A DNA stretch of 64,000 bases from Cryptomeria japonica. Taxonomy: Eukaryota; Streptophyta; Pinopsida; Cupressales; Cupressaceae. Positions 44,174-54,976 of the stretch are shown piece after piece (within the stretch, counting starts at the first letter, position 1; every line of letters begins with the position of its first letter). The DNA lies in the NCBI RefSeq assembly GCF_030272615.1, contig NC_081411.1, positions 181,558,977-181,622,976 of the forward strand. Reading direction: 5' to 3'. The notes below the pieces were generated by a model. The model was not told the DNA's origin, did not search any database, and saw only the letters and a list, made by a program, of their open reading frames with translations. Position numbers and translations under genes: made by a program.

Positions 44174-45286
44174 ATGGAAAACTTGAGAAAGCAATTGGAA
44201 ACAACTCTTTCAGATTTTGATGCAGAAAAGTTGAAGAATATCAAACTTGAAGATGATTTGAAGGCTGTATAGGAAATTATTCAAGGACTACAAGAAAATC
44301 TCACTATTGCTAGGAATAAAAGAGGAGAACTTTCTGAGAAGATGCAAAGTGATGATGATGAGAAAGAAACTCTTAATGACCCTGTGAACAAACTGAGACA
44401 AGAAAACAATACAATGAAGAATGAGATGCAAGATATGACTATGAGGTTTTGTAAAGACATTGAAGACAGAAAGAATAATGAAGATGACTTGGTTAGAAGA
44501 TGAAATGATGCTAGAGATGAAAACACAAGACTCAATCATGAAAATGATATGTTGAAGACAGACTTGATGCATACACAAAATGACATATTTGAACTCATGA
44601 GACAGAAAGGAATCTTGGAAAATGAATTGGCTACTGCAAATCAACACAAAGACAAATTCAAGAAAAGTTCAGAGGAACTTGACAACATGCTGAAGAATCA
44701 GAAACCAGATGGAGATACAAATGGCCTTGACTTTGAAGTTGGTGAAAGCTCCGGTACTACAAACAATCATGATCATGGTAAACCGGTAAGATAACCTAAT
44801 GCTTACAAATTCAATGGGAAATTCTTTAACTATAACAAGTATGGTCATAGAGCAAATAAGTGTAGATCTAAAAACTATCAAAACACTAATGCACCCATCG
44901 GTCAATGTTCTAAATGCAACAAAATTGGTCATAACTCAGAAAATTGCAGAATGAATGTAAGATGATATGTTTGTGGAAGATTTGGACATCTATCTAATCA
45001 ATGCAAAACTCATAGCGGCATAGGATATGGAAAAGCTATTCAGAAAAACAATGTGACTTGTTATGCTTGTAACAAAATTGGACATATTGCAAAATTTTGT
45101 AGAAGTAAGGCATCACCGACAAATAACAAAGGACCCAGCTTGAAAGGTAAAGAAAAGGTTGACGAGGTAAAACAAGAATTTTCAAAACAATGGATTAGAA
45201 AGTCAGATCAGAATGCTAGTGAAGCTATTCCTTCACCGGTAGAACAAAGTATCACTCCACTAGTAGGAGGTTCTTCATCTAACTGA
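44174..45286 (+). pseudogene. TO-2 ORF1: coiled-coil, CCHC-knuckle protein, degraded
   Basis: ATG at 44174 (MENLRKQLETTLSDFDAEK), 371 codons in a single frame without shifts. Four stops interrupt it: near 44270, 44501, 44792 and 44963. Three of them sit where C to T in CAG, CAA or CGA explains the change. Knuckles: the first has lost both leading Cys (FFNYNKYGHRANKC), the second is intact (CSKCNKIGHNSENC), the third is hit by a stop, and the fourth is intact (CYACNKIGHIAKFC). The tail SSSN is shared with TO-1. Role inferred as nucleocapsid-like RNA binding. It complements TO-1, where the frame is shifted but all knuckles survive. Confidence 0.75.
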
Positions 45287-45589
45287 AGAGAAACTTTTAG
45301 GGGTATGGAAACAAATTGAAAAACATGCTAATTTACCCTCGGTTGATGGTAAGAAGTTGGATTACTTCTTTACCGACAGATGTGTTAAGTTTCACTTAAA
45401 CCGATAGGCATTAAATGTGGTAGTTGAAGGAAATGACATTATAAAGCAAGTGTTTTTGGCTCTTTTTCATTCACCGAACATTCAAATTTCTTGAGAGCGC
45501 AAAAATCCTGAGCAAAGGCATCCACAACAAGAAGTGAAGCAAATCATTCAAGCACTCATACCTAAAGGTAGATTAAGGTATTTATAACA
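45287..45589 (+). other. Spacer between ORF1 and ORF2 of TO-2
   Basis: About 300 bp without a gene, related to 32221-32526. The phrase TTAAATGTGGTAGTTG and a block near 45420-45460 are shared with TO-1. Confidence 0.55.
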
Positions 45590-48500
45590 TTGGTTTCCTC
45601 CTGTTCACCTGAATTCATTGCAAACCCTATTGTAATTGAGGTTGTTAAGCGCCCTAGACCTGTATTTAAGATTATTCCCGAAATTGCGAAGAAAGATGAT
45701 ACCCTAGGAGCATTTTCAAAAATACCTAAAGGAGTTGTATATGCTGAGGATCCTAGAATTTACATACATTGTCATATAGACGAACTAGGAGATGATGAAA
45801 TTAAGAACATGTATAGGACTATTATTTGTGATGAAAATGGAAATGTGAAACCAGATCATAAGATAGTTGAAACCCTAGGTTTTGTGGATATTCTTAGTAT
45901 CCCTGATTTTCCAAAGGATGTTATAAGGATTGTGTTAAGCAGAGTTCATGGTGAGTTCTTTTGGTTAGATTCCATCCATAAGAGAACAAAAGAGGCAGTT
46001 AGGGCAGTGACAGGCTTACCTTCCACCGGTAGCAGGCCTGACAAGACTAAATTTTTTTCAAATGACACTATAATGACCCTAACCGGTGCAACCTTTGACA
46101 AGAGATCCTTGAGAGTCAACGATGTAAAGGACATCAATGTAAGGTTTATTAGCATGATTCTTGGTTACAAAGCTACTCATGCCAACAGATTAAACTCTGT
46201 TTCTAGCTTGTGTATCAAAAGTGCCTATGACATGGTAAATAGCAATGCAAGGATTGACATATGTGAATGGCTAAAAGATGAACTGATAGACAATCTAAGA
46301 AAAATCAAAGGTGACAAGAAGGGGACATTCAGATTTGGTAACTTACTTGTGTGTTTAATGTTGTATATCACCAAGGAAGTACCCGGTATTGGTAGAAAGG
46401 ATTTTGGTTTTGACATACTGGTAGGAAAACAACTTCTGAACATTCTAAACAACATGGGAGAAGACAAAGAAAAAAACATAAATAAACACTTTTAGGCATT
46501 GAAGACTAGGATGAAGACTAGAGAAAGGCTATCTCAAGCTATAGTTGACAAATATCAAAAAGAGATGCTTTGTAATAAAGAAAGATGAAATTTGGATGGA
46601 GGCAGTTGTCCCAAGGACTGTTTGGGTTACAAAAATGGGATATGAGGCAGATGAGAACATAATTGAAACTTATGCAAAAGCCCTCCTAGAAGCCCCTAAA
46701 GAACCAATGGAAAAAGTATTTGGGAATGTGAAACCATTAAAAGTAGTATTCAATCTTAGAAAAGAGTAAAGAAAACTGAACAAATAGTTAGAAAGGGAAC
46801 AAGGCAGGCAAAAGCAATCAAGGAAGATATATTGAATAAAACAGGTATTAAGGAGAGTGACTTGGAAGGACTACAACCGGAAGCACATCTTTCATCGATT
46901 GCTACCTCCTTTGACAGTGAAATACCAGCCGAGTTCAAAAGGGTAGAAAGAAAAAGAAAACCCTCACCGATACCCTCTCCTGCACCCAAGAGAACAAGAT
47001 AGAAACAACAGGCAGTTAGGCCTCTAGCAAAGAAGTTGACACCAAAGAAAAGGAAAGAAAAACAAGTTGTCCCTCCTTTGGAGAAACTTTTGAATGAGAT
47101 AACTGAAGATGGCAAATTGTCAAACATCAGAAAGTTGTATAACACACTTTCAAATGATGAAAAAGAAAGTATAGAAAATAGTGTTATTTTACACCTTGAT
47201 ATCTATAAGAAATTTTTGATGGAAATTGTAGATGATATACCCAATGATTTGTGTAGAAGGTTAGAAGCAAGAAGGGTAGCAATTGTTGAACTGGATAAGA
47301 AGATAAAAATAGAAAAACTACTTGTAATTCACCCAGTGAACTCAACACAAGAGATAGATGAATTAATAAGTGAGGCTAACTAGATAGTATTTTCAACTGG
47401 TCACTGTCATGTAGCACTAATGGCAGGCAGAGTTAATGAGATATCAGAAGAAACTGCAGATAAGTGGGACATATTCTTTGTTGAAAAGGAAAAACAAGAA
47501 GAGCTTAAGAGACCAAGGAAGATGAGAGTCTACCAAAAGGATAAGGATAAGGGGAAAGGTAAGGTAGGTGGTCCTCCAAGCATAAAGGTAACAGATAACT
47601 TACCTCCACCAACACAAACTATTGACACACCACCTGTAACAGAGAGTATGGAAACACCACATGAGGACACAAATCCTAATTCAGAGGTGTTATATGCAAT
47701 GAATATCGACACTCAGGAAGTCAACATTGTGGTAGATAAGGAAACAAGTGAAAAGAGAGATGTGGCAACTGGGCCACTGGCTGAAGACATCACAACTAGA
47801 AATATTGAAATTGGAGCAGAGCAACAAACTAAAAAATTAGTTGATCCCCTGGTTACTGGAATGGTGACTGATGCAAACATTGAAAAACCAATAGATGGAA
47901 TATCGACTATAGAAAAGCCTACTGAGACATCGATAGTGGACAATGTTGTGATACAGACAAAAAAACCAGTAGTGTATACCACTATAAAATCTTCAAAGGC
48001 ACCATCAGAGAAACTATCAGTAGAGAGCACAGAGAAACTGACAAAAACACATACTCAGAAACACATTGAGAAATAGGTAGAGCAACAGGTTCATTCACAG
48101 GTACATTTAGAGACAATGCCACCGACATCTGGTCAAAAACCTAAACCTTTGCTAATTGAAATGCAAACCCAAACTGACCCTCTAGAGAAAGAGGAAAGCA
48201 AAGCTATTACTACAACCGACAACATGCAAATTGTAAAGGCAATTGGACAGTCATCCAGAATCTCCATGACTGAATTTAGACCAACTAATGTGACAGAGGT
48301 ATTATTAGATTCAATCAAGAAAATAACAGATTGTAATGCACTAGCATATAAGGCTATTGATGACACCTTACCAATTTTGAAATTGATAGCACCCAAGTGT
48401 AATATAGAGAATAAAGATTCTTTAAGCCAATTAGACACATTGTCTAAGTACATAACCAACAACCTACTAACAATTGATCAGATCAATGAGGAGACCTTCA

Positions 48501-49087
48501 GAGAGAAAATGAATAAAGAGAAGGAAAAATTCTTTGAGGAAACAGTAAAGAAGAGTAAGGAACATATAGATACATTATTACCGGAACTTGGCAAGACAAT
48601 TTTGGAGTTCAAGAAATTGTAGAGAGATACATGCAAGACAAACATTTTGAGAGAGGATATAGATAAAGACATTAGCAGAACACAAAAGGAAATCAATGAT
48701 ATTGCTGATAATTTAATAGGTTCATCAGATTCAATATCGGTAGTAGAACAGGAAATTACCGGCTTTGAAGAGAAAATAGAAAAACTTGAAAGAGATAAGG
48801 AAAGATTAAAGTTTAAGGCAAAGGAGCTGAAATACAGACTAGGTCCTAAACTGGATATCCTCATCTCTTTGAGAAAAGAGATTTCTGAGGCTCTTGTTCT
48901 AGGACTTAAGACACTAGAAGACCAAATGAACATACTCACCGATACAATCCAGAGGACTGAAGCAACACTAAAAGATAGTGAAAGATTCTATAATAGTCTG
49001 AATTTTGCTTTAGCCGATCTCTTACAGATTGTAACCCACCAGTTACAAGGATCAAGACATGAACTACACTCAATTGACATTGAATGA
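45590..49087 (+). pseudogene. TO-2 ORF2: large protein of unknown function, degraded
   Basis: 1,165 codons, of which the first 301 (45590-46495) are open. The start codon aligned to TO-1 is TTG at 45590, so initiation is lost. Sequence order: HCHIDELGDDEIK, GEFFWLDSIHK, AVTGLPSTG, TLTGATFDKRSLRVNDVKDI, CEWLKDELIDN, FGNLLVCLMLYITKEVPGIG, a basic Lys/Arg region, NDEKESIENSVILHLDIYKK, an acidic Thr-rich linker, then a Glu/Lys coiled coil. Breaks: stops near 46493, 47001, 47381, 48074 and 48620, and paired shifts between about 46550 and 46770. No enzymatic motif of RT, integrase, protease or helicase is visible. I cannot assign a function. Confidence 0.75.
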
Positions 49088-49291
49088 CAACCTTTGTCAT
49101 TGATGCCAAAGGGGGAGTAGTAGAGGATGAGAAAAAGGAATAAGGATGAGGAAAATGTATGACAGAAGAGATCATTTGCTCAGGGGGAGCACACATTTTG
49201 GTAACACAGTTTTGATAGTTTTGGTAAGACAGTTTTTGGACAACACTTTTTGGATATTACTTTTTGGCTTTTTCTCATGAGTGTTGCCATC
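49088..49291 (+). other. TO-2 3' untranslated region up to the GC insertion
   Basis: Purine runs GCCAAAGGGGGAGTAG (about 49107) and CAGGGGGAGCACAC (about 49180) repeat the series found before the copia and TO-1 LTRs. Ends in GAGTGTTGCCATC. Confidence 0.7.
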
Positions 49292-50050
49292 TGTTCATGG
49301 TGAAAATGGATACAATAATAACAAGATTGAAAGGCTAAATGAATCCAACCACTAAACCCTAGCCTAACAATCAACAAAGATCCACCATAACATATGAAGA
49401 TCACCTAAGACAATGTAAATAAAACAAAATCACAAAATGATACCATCACATGTCCAATAGGGTTTTGATCTCCATTCTTCCTATCTCCATTGATCTTGCT
49501 TGATATATTTGCTCTCATATTTTATGTGCACAAGAGCTCAACAAAGAACGAAATATGGTTGCAAGTAGGATCGTAGTGTAGCCAAAATGATCATTAGGGT
49601 TTGATAATGAAGGAGGCATCTCCTTAAATAGAAGACACAATAAGAAATGGAGGGATAAGATTGAGAGGTGTAAAAAGGAGGTTGGCTAGGATTAGAGGGT
49701 AGGTAGAAGAAATAATAAAATAATGAAAGAGGTAGGTAGTGTAGGAATTAAGAGATGAATGACATGTGTCATGTGTAGAAAAGGATTAATGAATTAATTA
49801 AATAAATAAAGATTTATTTAATTAATAGAAGAAATAAGATAATTAAATAAATAAAATACTTATTTAATTTAGGAAAAAGGATAATTTAAATAAATAAATG
49901 TATTTATTTAAATGAGAAATAAGGCTAGAAGAGGATAAATGAATTAATTAAATAAATAAAGATTTATTTAACTAATAGAAGAATTAGGCTTAGATAATTA
50001 AATAAATAAAATATTTATTTAATTAGACATGACAATTTTGAGTGTCTACA
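49292..50050 (-). repeat. GC 3' LTR
   Basis: Minus strand starts TGTAGACACTCAAAATTG at 50050 and ends CCATGAACA at 49292, 759 bp. The left edge coincides exactly with the interruption of TO-2 and the right edge with the polypurine tract. A TATA-like CTATTTAAGG (minus strand) is at 49622-49631. Shorter than the LTRs of GA and without close similarity apart from the TGTAG start and the A/T palindromes. Confidence 0.85.
49795..50030. repeat. Series of A/T palindromes in GC LTR
   Basis: About five imperfect palindromes of the form TTAAATAAATAAA-spacer-TTTATTTAATT at about 49797, 49835, 49875, 49935 and 49995. Similar palindromes lie at the same end of the other gypsy LTRs (6550-7140 and 35940-36240). 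Confidence 0.75.
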
Positions 50051-50066
50051 TTTTGCCCCTCTTTGA
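50051..50066 (-). other. Polypurine tract of GC
   Basis: Minus strand TCAAAGAGGGGCAAAA directly before the LTR start TGTAGACAC; the same as in GA at 7250-7266. Confidence 0.8.
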
Positions 50067-50394
50067 GACAATGCGGCTTATCGCGTTGTTTCAAAGAAGA
50101 TAAGATGAACTGATACAGAGTTGCCCTAGTATGGGAATGATATGCCCCCTCGAGAGATTGGATGAAAATGTCTGAAAAGATTACAGACAATCTCTCGATA
50201 AGAAGAAAATGATAGAATGGACGGACCGAATAAAGTGACAAAGTCACGGGATGAAGAAGACTGACTCGGAAAATGAAGGCTAAGACTAGGGTAGGCTATA
50301 AGATAGACCACGGGCAAAAGACATCCTCATTGTCATCTACACCTTCACGAGATCAAAGTGCAGAGCGAGAAAAGAGCAGTAGCAGTCAGCAGCG
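50067..50394 (-). other. GC 3' region between polypurine tract and PMD exon 1
   Basis: No gene seen. The block to about 50220 matches 7267-7400 of GA, with the shared phrase CCCCCTCGAGAGAT or its variant. The part nearer the PMD exon would hold the promoter of the antisense gene; no clear TATA box was noticed. Confidence 0.5.
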
Positions 50395-50576
50395 ATGGCT
50401 TTCATGCACAGATTCGACCGCGTTCGACGATTTCAGAGGCCAGTAGAGGCAGGAGAGCCGGTAAGTACCACCAAACCTCCTCGTACTTTGACGCATTTGC
50501 TTTTGTCATTAATGCATGCTAGTTAGAGCAATAAATGCACTTTGGAATAGGGTACAAAAAAGTGCAAAAATGTGTA

Positions 50577-50830
50577 ACCGCGTCTGCGTCGGTGTCAGGC
50601 GCGTTTGTGTTTGGCAGTTGCGTCTGTGTCGATGCCAGGCACGTCTGTGTCTGGAACCACGTCTATGTCAAATGCGGGCATGTTTACATCATGTAGGGGC
50701 GTTTGTGTTTTAAAGTCGCATTTATGCAAAATTTAGGCACGTTTATTTCATACAGGCGCGTCTATGTTGTTTAGGCGCGCTTGTGCAGTCTATAGGCGCG
50801 TTTGTGAGTTAGAAGCACGTTTATGTCTGA
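50577..50830 (-). repeat. Short motif array (GCGTCTGTGTC type) in GC 3' region
   Basis: More than ten motifs such as CGCGTCTGCGTC, GGCGCGTTTGTGTTTG and GCACGTCTGTGTCTGG at 15-30 base spacing on the plus strand, many decayed by C to T. A similar motif in reverse complement forms the array at 62978-63130. Confidence 0.8.
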
Positions 50831-50956
50831 AAAATGCAAGATTTTGTCTTCTAAGTCAAATCGGCAGGTCTATGATGAACATACGCTGTCGATTGGATAA
50901 GCTGCTGAGAGGATACACTCAAGCAGGTCCTCTAGGAAGACTAGGATAGATCAAGG

Positions 50957-51190
50957 CACTTTGTGATGAACAGGGAGCACCAAGATAGAGTACTTTGTGA
51001 TGAACAGGGAGTACCCAAAGTATGAGCAACACTTTGTGATGAACAGGGAGTGCAAATGTGAGCAACACTTTGTGATGAATAGTGAGTGTCACGCACGTAG
51101 TGCTTTGTGATGAACAGGGAGTACTACTAGGATAGATAACCATATGCATTTAGATAAAAAGTAGCATTTTGTGATGAACAGTGAATGCCA
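50957..51190 (+). repeat. Irregular tandem repeat with core TTTGTGATGAACAGGGAG
   Basis: Six copies of CTTTGTGATGAACAGGGAGT or near variants at about 33-65 base spacing, each followed by a variable segment. It lies just upstream of the PMD acceptor site within the intron. Confidence 0.85.
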
Positions 51191-52370
51191 CGATGACTGA
51201 CACAAGTGATTTGTTTGACTACAGGAGTATTTGCCTATGTTGGAGTCACGGGAGAGATTCCCGTCGACTCAGAGATTGCGACCTGAGCTGACGGCTGAGG
51301 AGCGAGCTGCCATCAAGGAGATGGGTTTGAGACATGTGCTGTATGTGCCTGAGTTTCGGGCAAACATGGGTTTGTTGACTGCACTTGCGGAGAGATGGCA
51401 CTCCAAGACATGTACCTTCCATTTGCCGATGGGTGAGATGACAGTCACCCTTGAGGATGTCTACAGGATTCTACATATACCGATTGATGGAGATTTGATT
51501 CCATATGATCATGATGGAGACAGGGAGGCATTGAGACGGGTGTTTCAGGATCCCGACCTAGAGATGAGGGCAGGACATGTGGCATGGGACACCATGACAG
51601 CCACAGGGTTAGCTTTGCCAGCTGTGATCGGAGGGGCTATCAGTGGGTTCCTGTGTCTGGATAGGGCAACACGGGGATTGGCAGTGGGCTGGGGTGGAGC
51701 ACTGGAGACACTGGTGACACAGCACACCAGATATGTTTGGGGACCATGTGTGTTGGCCCACCTATATTATGAGCTTCACCAGTTTGTATACCATGGGTCA
51801 GTGGGATTGGGCTGCAGGGTTACACTATTGCAGGTTTGGGCGTATGAGCATCTGCCTATCACGCGACTGATACACTTCAGGGGTAGAGGTCATGGATGCA
51901 ACTTTGTTCATTTGTACGATATGATTACCTCGCAGCTGCAGATTGGCAGGTTGGAGCATTGGCGGCGAGTGATAGATGACATTGATGTAGTCATCTGGAG
52001 ACCATATCTTGGATGCGAGGAGTGGGAGGATGATGCAGTGGAGCTGCCCTATACCTTCCGGAGAAGGTACTTGATTGGGCGGATGCCCTATGTATTAGAG
52101 AGACAGCTGGTGGATAGGGTATGCAGGCAGTATGGCAGGATCCAGAGGATACCATGAGGCTCGGGTATGTATGCCCGTACAGTTAGGGATTAGGCGCAGT
52201 TTGGGCCTTTATTGTCATATGATCAGGCGCTGACACAGCTGGCAGAGATTTTGCCCCTACCCTGGGATATGTGGCCGGAGATCAAGGATGTCAGGATGGA
52301 TGCGGAGTATGCAGCATATTGGGCCGAGCATCCATTCCCCTGATTGACAGATCCTGGAGAGCTACTAGAG

Positions 52371-52725
52371 GGAGATGGAGGAGGAGATGATGATGATGAT
52401 GGTGGGGGTGATGGGGGCCAAGGCCAACAGAGGCGGAGAGGAGTAGTTGGGGAGAGGAGGGTGGCACCTCGGAGGGAGGGTGTACAGGAGGGAAAGGCCC
52501 AGGTGGTGAGGGGTCGTGGTGGATTGCCCCTACAGGTACCAGCAGCACAGGGTCCTAGAGCACAGGGACAGAGACATGGACAGGTACAGGGACAGGTGCC
52601 AGTACAGGCACAGGAGCAGGGACAGAGACAGGTATAGGGACCTAGGCATGTACAAAGATAGGTACCCATTCAGGCATCGGTACAGGTATAGGTACAGGTA
52701 CAGGGGCAGGCACCCGCAGAGGGAG
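52371..52725 (+). repeat. Low-complexity coding repeat in PMD C-terminal extension
   Basis: A GATGATGATGATGG tract followed by GGxACAGG-type units (GTACAGGGACAGGTGCC) coding Gln/Val/Gly-rich sequence. Three of the seven in-frame stops are TAG in positions where neighbouring units have CAG. Confidence 0.8.
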
Positions 52726-53237
52726 AGCCACAGGCAGAGGCAGAGGGTGGGGATCCAGAGGAGGATGAGCTGATTGAGCTCAGGAAGATCTGCCAGGGCC
52801 AAGCAGATGAGATATAGGATCTGGAGAGGGAGAGAGACCGGCTTAGGACGAGGCTCAGGGATACTGAGCGGGAGAGGGATCAGGCGATTCAATGCTATAC
52901 GGAGGCTGAGACAGCGCTAAGGGCAGGGAGGCAGGCGGCGGAGGACACAGGGGTAGGCTATGCATATGTCCTGCGAGCAGGAGAGGAGATTGCCTACTGG
53001 AGGGACCTTTATTATGGTGCCGTGCCAGTAGATCAGTGGGCGAGGAGCTTCCATAGACCATCACAGACAACGACAGCTATGGGAGGGAGCCGGAGGAGAC
53101 AGGCATCGAGTGGTGGGGTTATGGGTCCTCCACCACCACCAGATAGAGGGGACAGGAGGGATGATCCTGGGGCAGGTCCTTCGAGGGCTCAGATTCCATC
53201 GAGGCTAGGCGGCTTCGAGGGAGGGAGTTCATCATAG

Positions 53238-54976
53238 CCTTAGAGGGCTCCCTATGTATCAGTGTTGTACCATTTTTGTATTGTAGACACCTGCGGGTGA
53301 TTTTGTAGCCATATGATTTTTTTGACATGATTGTATCATGACACTTTTGATTATTTATATGAGATGATTCATTTTTTGCGGCAGCTATATGCATGTGTAC
53401 CTATGTGATGAGATGTTTCATGATGTGTGATGCTTATGATATGGATGCAAATATGTACATGATGTAATGCAATATTTTTGTTCTTTTATGTTGTATATGT
53501 GATGCATGATGCAAATGTGAATGTATGTAATGCAGATGAATATAACAATGTAAGTAACGTAGATGAATATAATAATGCAAATGTAAATTTGTGCTAACAG
53601 GTGTTGTGTGCAAGATGTGATGTAGTTGTGATATCTATATGTATGTATGAAATGCTTATATGTGATAATACAGGTGCAACTACATGAAATGCAAATGTTT
53701 TTGGTGTGTCATTATACTCAGTCATGTGATAACAGGCTACGTGGACTCGAGAAGGACGATGGAAGTCAATCAAGAAAGGGGGATGAAAGATAAAAGATAT
53801 GAATGAGAAAGAGCTTCTTGTGCGTTATCATCATTGAGCTTTATTATGGCAAGTAGGTTATGACAATCGAGGCATATGTTCGACCCAGAAAGTCATTGTA
53901 CCTATTTGCATGGAGATAAGACGGTCACAAACAAGGAATGCCCCAGTTCACACTAGACTCACAGTGTCCTCATATCCTTGGACAAGTCATAGCATTACTA
54001 AAAGACAATCCACAGACAGTAAATGCAAATAGGTGACGATACCCCATCCTCGCCTTTCTAGTCAAAGACATCCTGGAGATAGAATCTCTAGTCAGAGACA
54101 TCCTGGAAAAGCTAAAAGACATGTCACCAAAAGATAAAATCAAAAGAAAACCAAGACTCGACACCAACATCCACTGTAGTCCTCAAGTTTAGTGTCTCTT
54201 GTCACTTGTATAGGTCTTATTTGATTGTGGTCACAATGTTTGCTTTCACAAAATGGATAAATCGCATTGAACCATATGTTGTCTGAGTCTGTTGAAAGAT
54301 TTGATTTGTTGAAGCCCATTGTTGCTGTTGTCTCAGCTGAAACTGACTGAATCCATGAAACTGATACTTTATTGTGGAGAAGATGAAACTTTATTATGGA
54401 TCTTGTGATGCAAATGTTGCTTTATTGTGGATTGTGCACGGATAGACTGAAGGAAGCTGGAAGAAACTATACTCCCCAAAACATGTGATGTTCTCAGTTC
54501 CACACCCATCACTAGACGTAGGATTTGCCTTAGCCACATATAGGATCTGATTTATTATGGATGGAAAAGGATATTATGAATGGCTAACCAATCTTGGGTA
54601 GATCAATAACAAGCCATGATGGGAATGGGTAAGTTTATTATGAGTGAATAGGTTATGAGTGTGTGCAAAGTGAAAGGATGAAAGTGAATCCTGAAGGAGG
54701 GAGGAGCAGTGTCTCTACGCATGGCGCTGGTGACCCAGTTTTCACCATGGTACTTGCCCAGGGCGCCACCGAAGTGGTTTTCAACGTTGGACGAAATTAT
54801 TTCTCTTTACTTTTTTCGATTTTTCAATGTTTTTGTGTCACAAGGCACCTGTTTGCCAGGTTTTCACCAAGTAACGATTTTTTTTGTTTTTATAATTTTT
54901 TTTGTATTTTTGTATTTTTTGATTTTTTTGTATTTTTTGATTTTTTTGTATTTTTGAATTAGGATATTTCGAAGAG
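53238..54976 (-). other. GC region between PMD gene and pol, no gene seen
   Basis: 53400-53720 is A/T-rich with repeated GATGCAAATG and TGTGATG phrases. 53750-54660 has no convincing frame; 53860-53930 resembles 8400-8470 of GA. 54735-54960 holds GTTTTCACCATGG, CCAGGTTTTCACC and long T runs, as in GB next to pol. It presumably contains the 3' ends of both convergent units. Confidence 0.55.

Larger units (their letters stand above)
43337..49291 (+). mobile_element. TO-2: second two-ORF pol-less LTR element, interrupted by GC
   Basis: 5' LTR 43337-44102, primer site, ORF1 44174-45286, ORF2 45590-49087, 3' untranslated to 49291. TO-1 continues past the matching point with AATGCC and the polypurine tract; here the sequence stops in GTTGCCATC and the GC LTR starts. 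So the 3' end of TO-2 is probably displaced beyond the window, not deleted. It is in the opposite orientation to TO-1. Confidence 0.85.
50461..51224 (+). other. Predicted intron of the antisense PMD gene
   Basis: GTAAGTACC at the 5' side and TTTGTTTGACTACAG at the 3' side, 764 bp, phase 0. It contains two repeat arrays. In the element's own genomic RNA these sites are on the wrong strand, so splicing would not remove it during retrotransposition. Confidence 0.65.
50395..53237 (+). pseudogene. Plant mobile domain (PMD) gene, antisense inside GC, with one predicted intron
   Basis: Exon 1 is 50395-50460 (22 codons, MAFMHRFDRVRRFQRP), ending at donor CCG/GTAAGT. Exon 2 starts after TTTGACTACAG at 51225 in phase 0. 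The PMD spans 51237-52157: LTAEERAAIKEMGLRHVLY, TFHLPMGEMTVTLEDVYRIL, GLGCRVTLLQVWAYEHLPI. The same frame then runs through a Gly/Asp/Gln-rich repeat and a coiled coil to 53235-53237. Known PMD proteins (MAIL1/MAIN type) silence transposons, and PMD genes are known in Mutator-like and Ty3/gypsy elements. Seven in-frame stops (52155, 52191, 52341, 52635, 52659, 52689, 52815), most explained by C to T in CGA or CAG. No shift seen. Confidence 0.8.

Noticed and set aside
50957-51190. CRISPR-like array
   Set aside because: Repeat cores vary, spacing is irregular, and the setting is a plant retrotransposon.
52223-52669. Cys/Ser/Pro-rich minus-strand ORF over the PMD repeat
   Set aside because: A shadow of the repeated GGTACAGG units; no independent motif.
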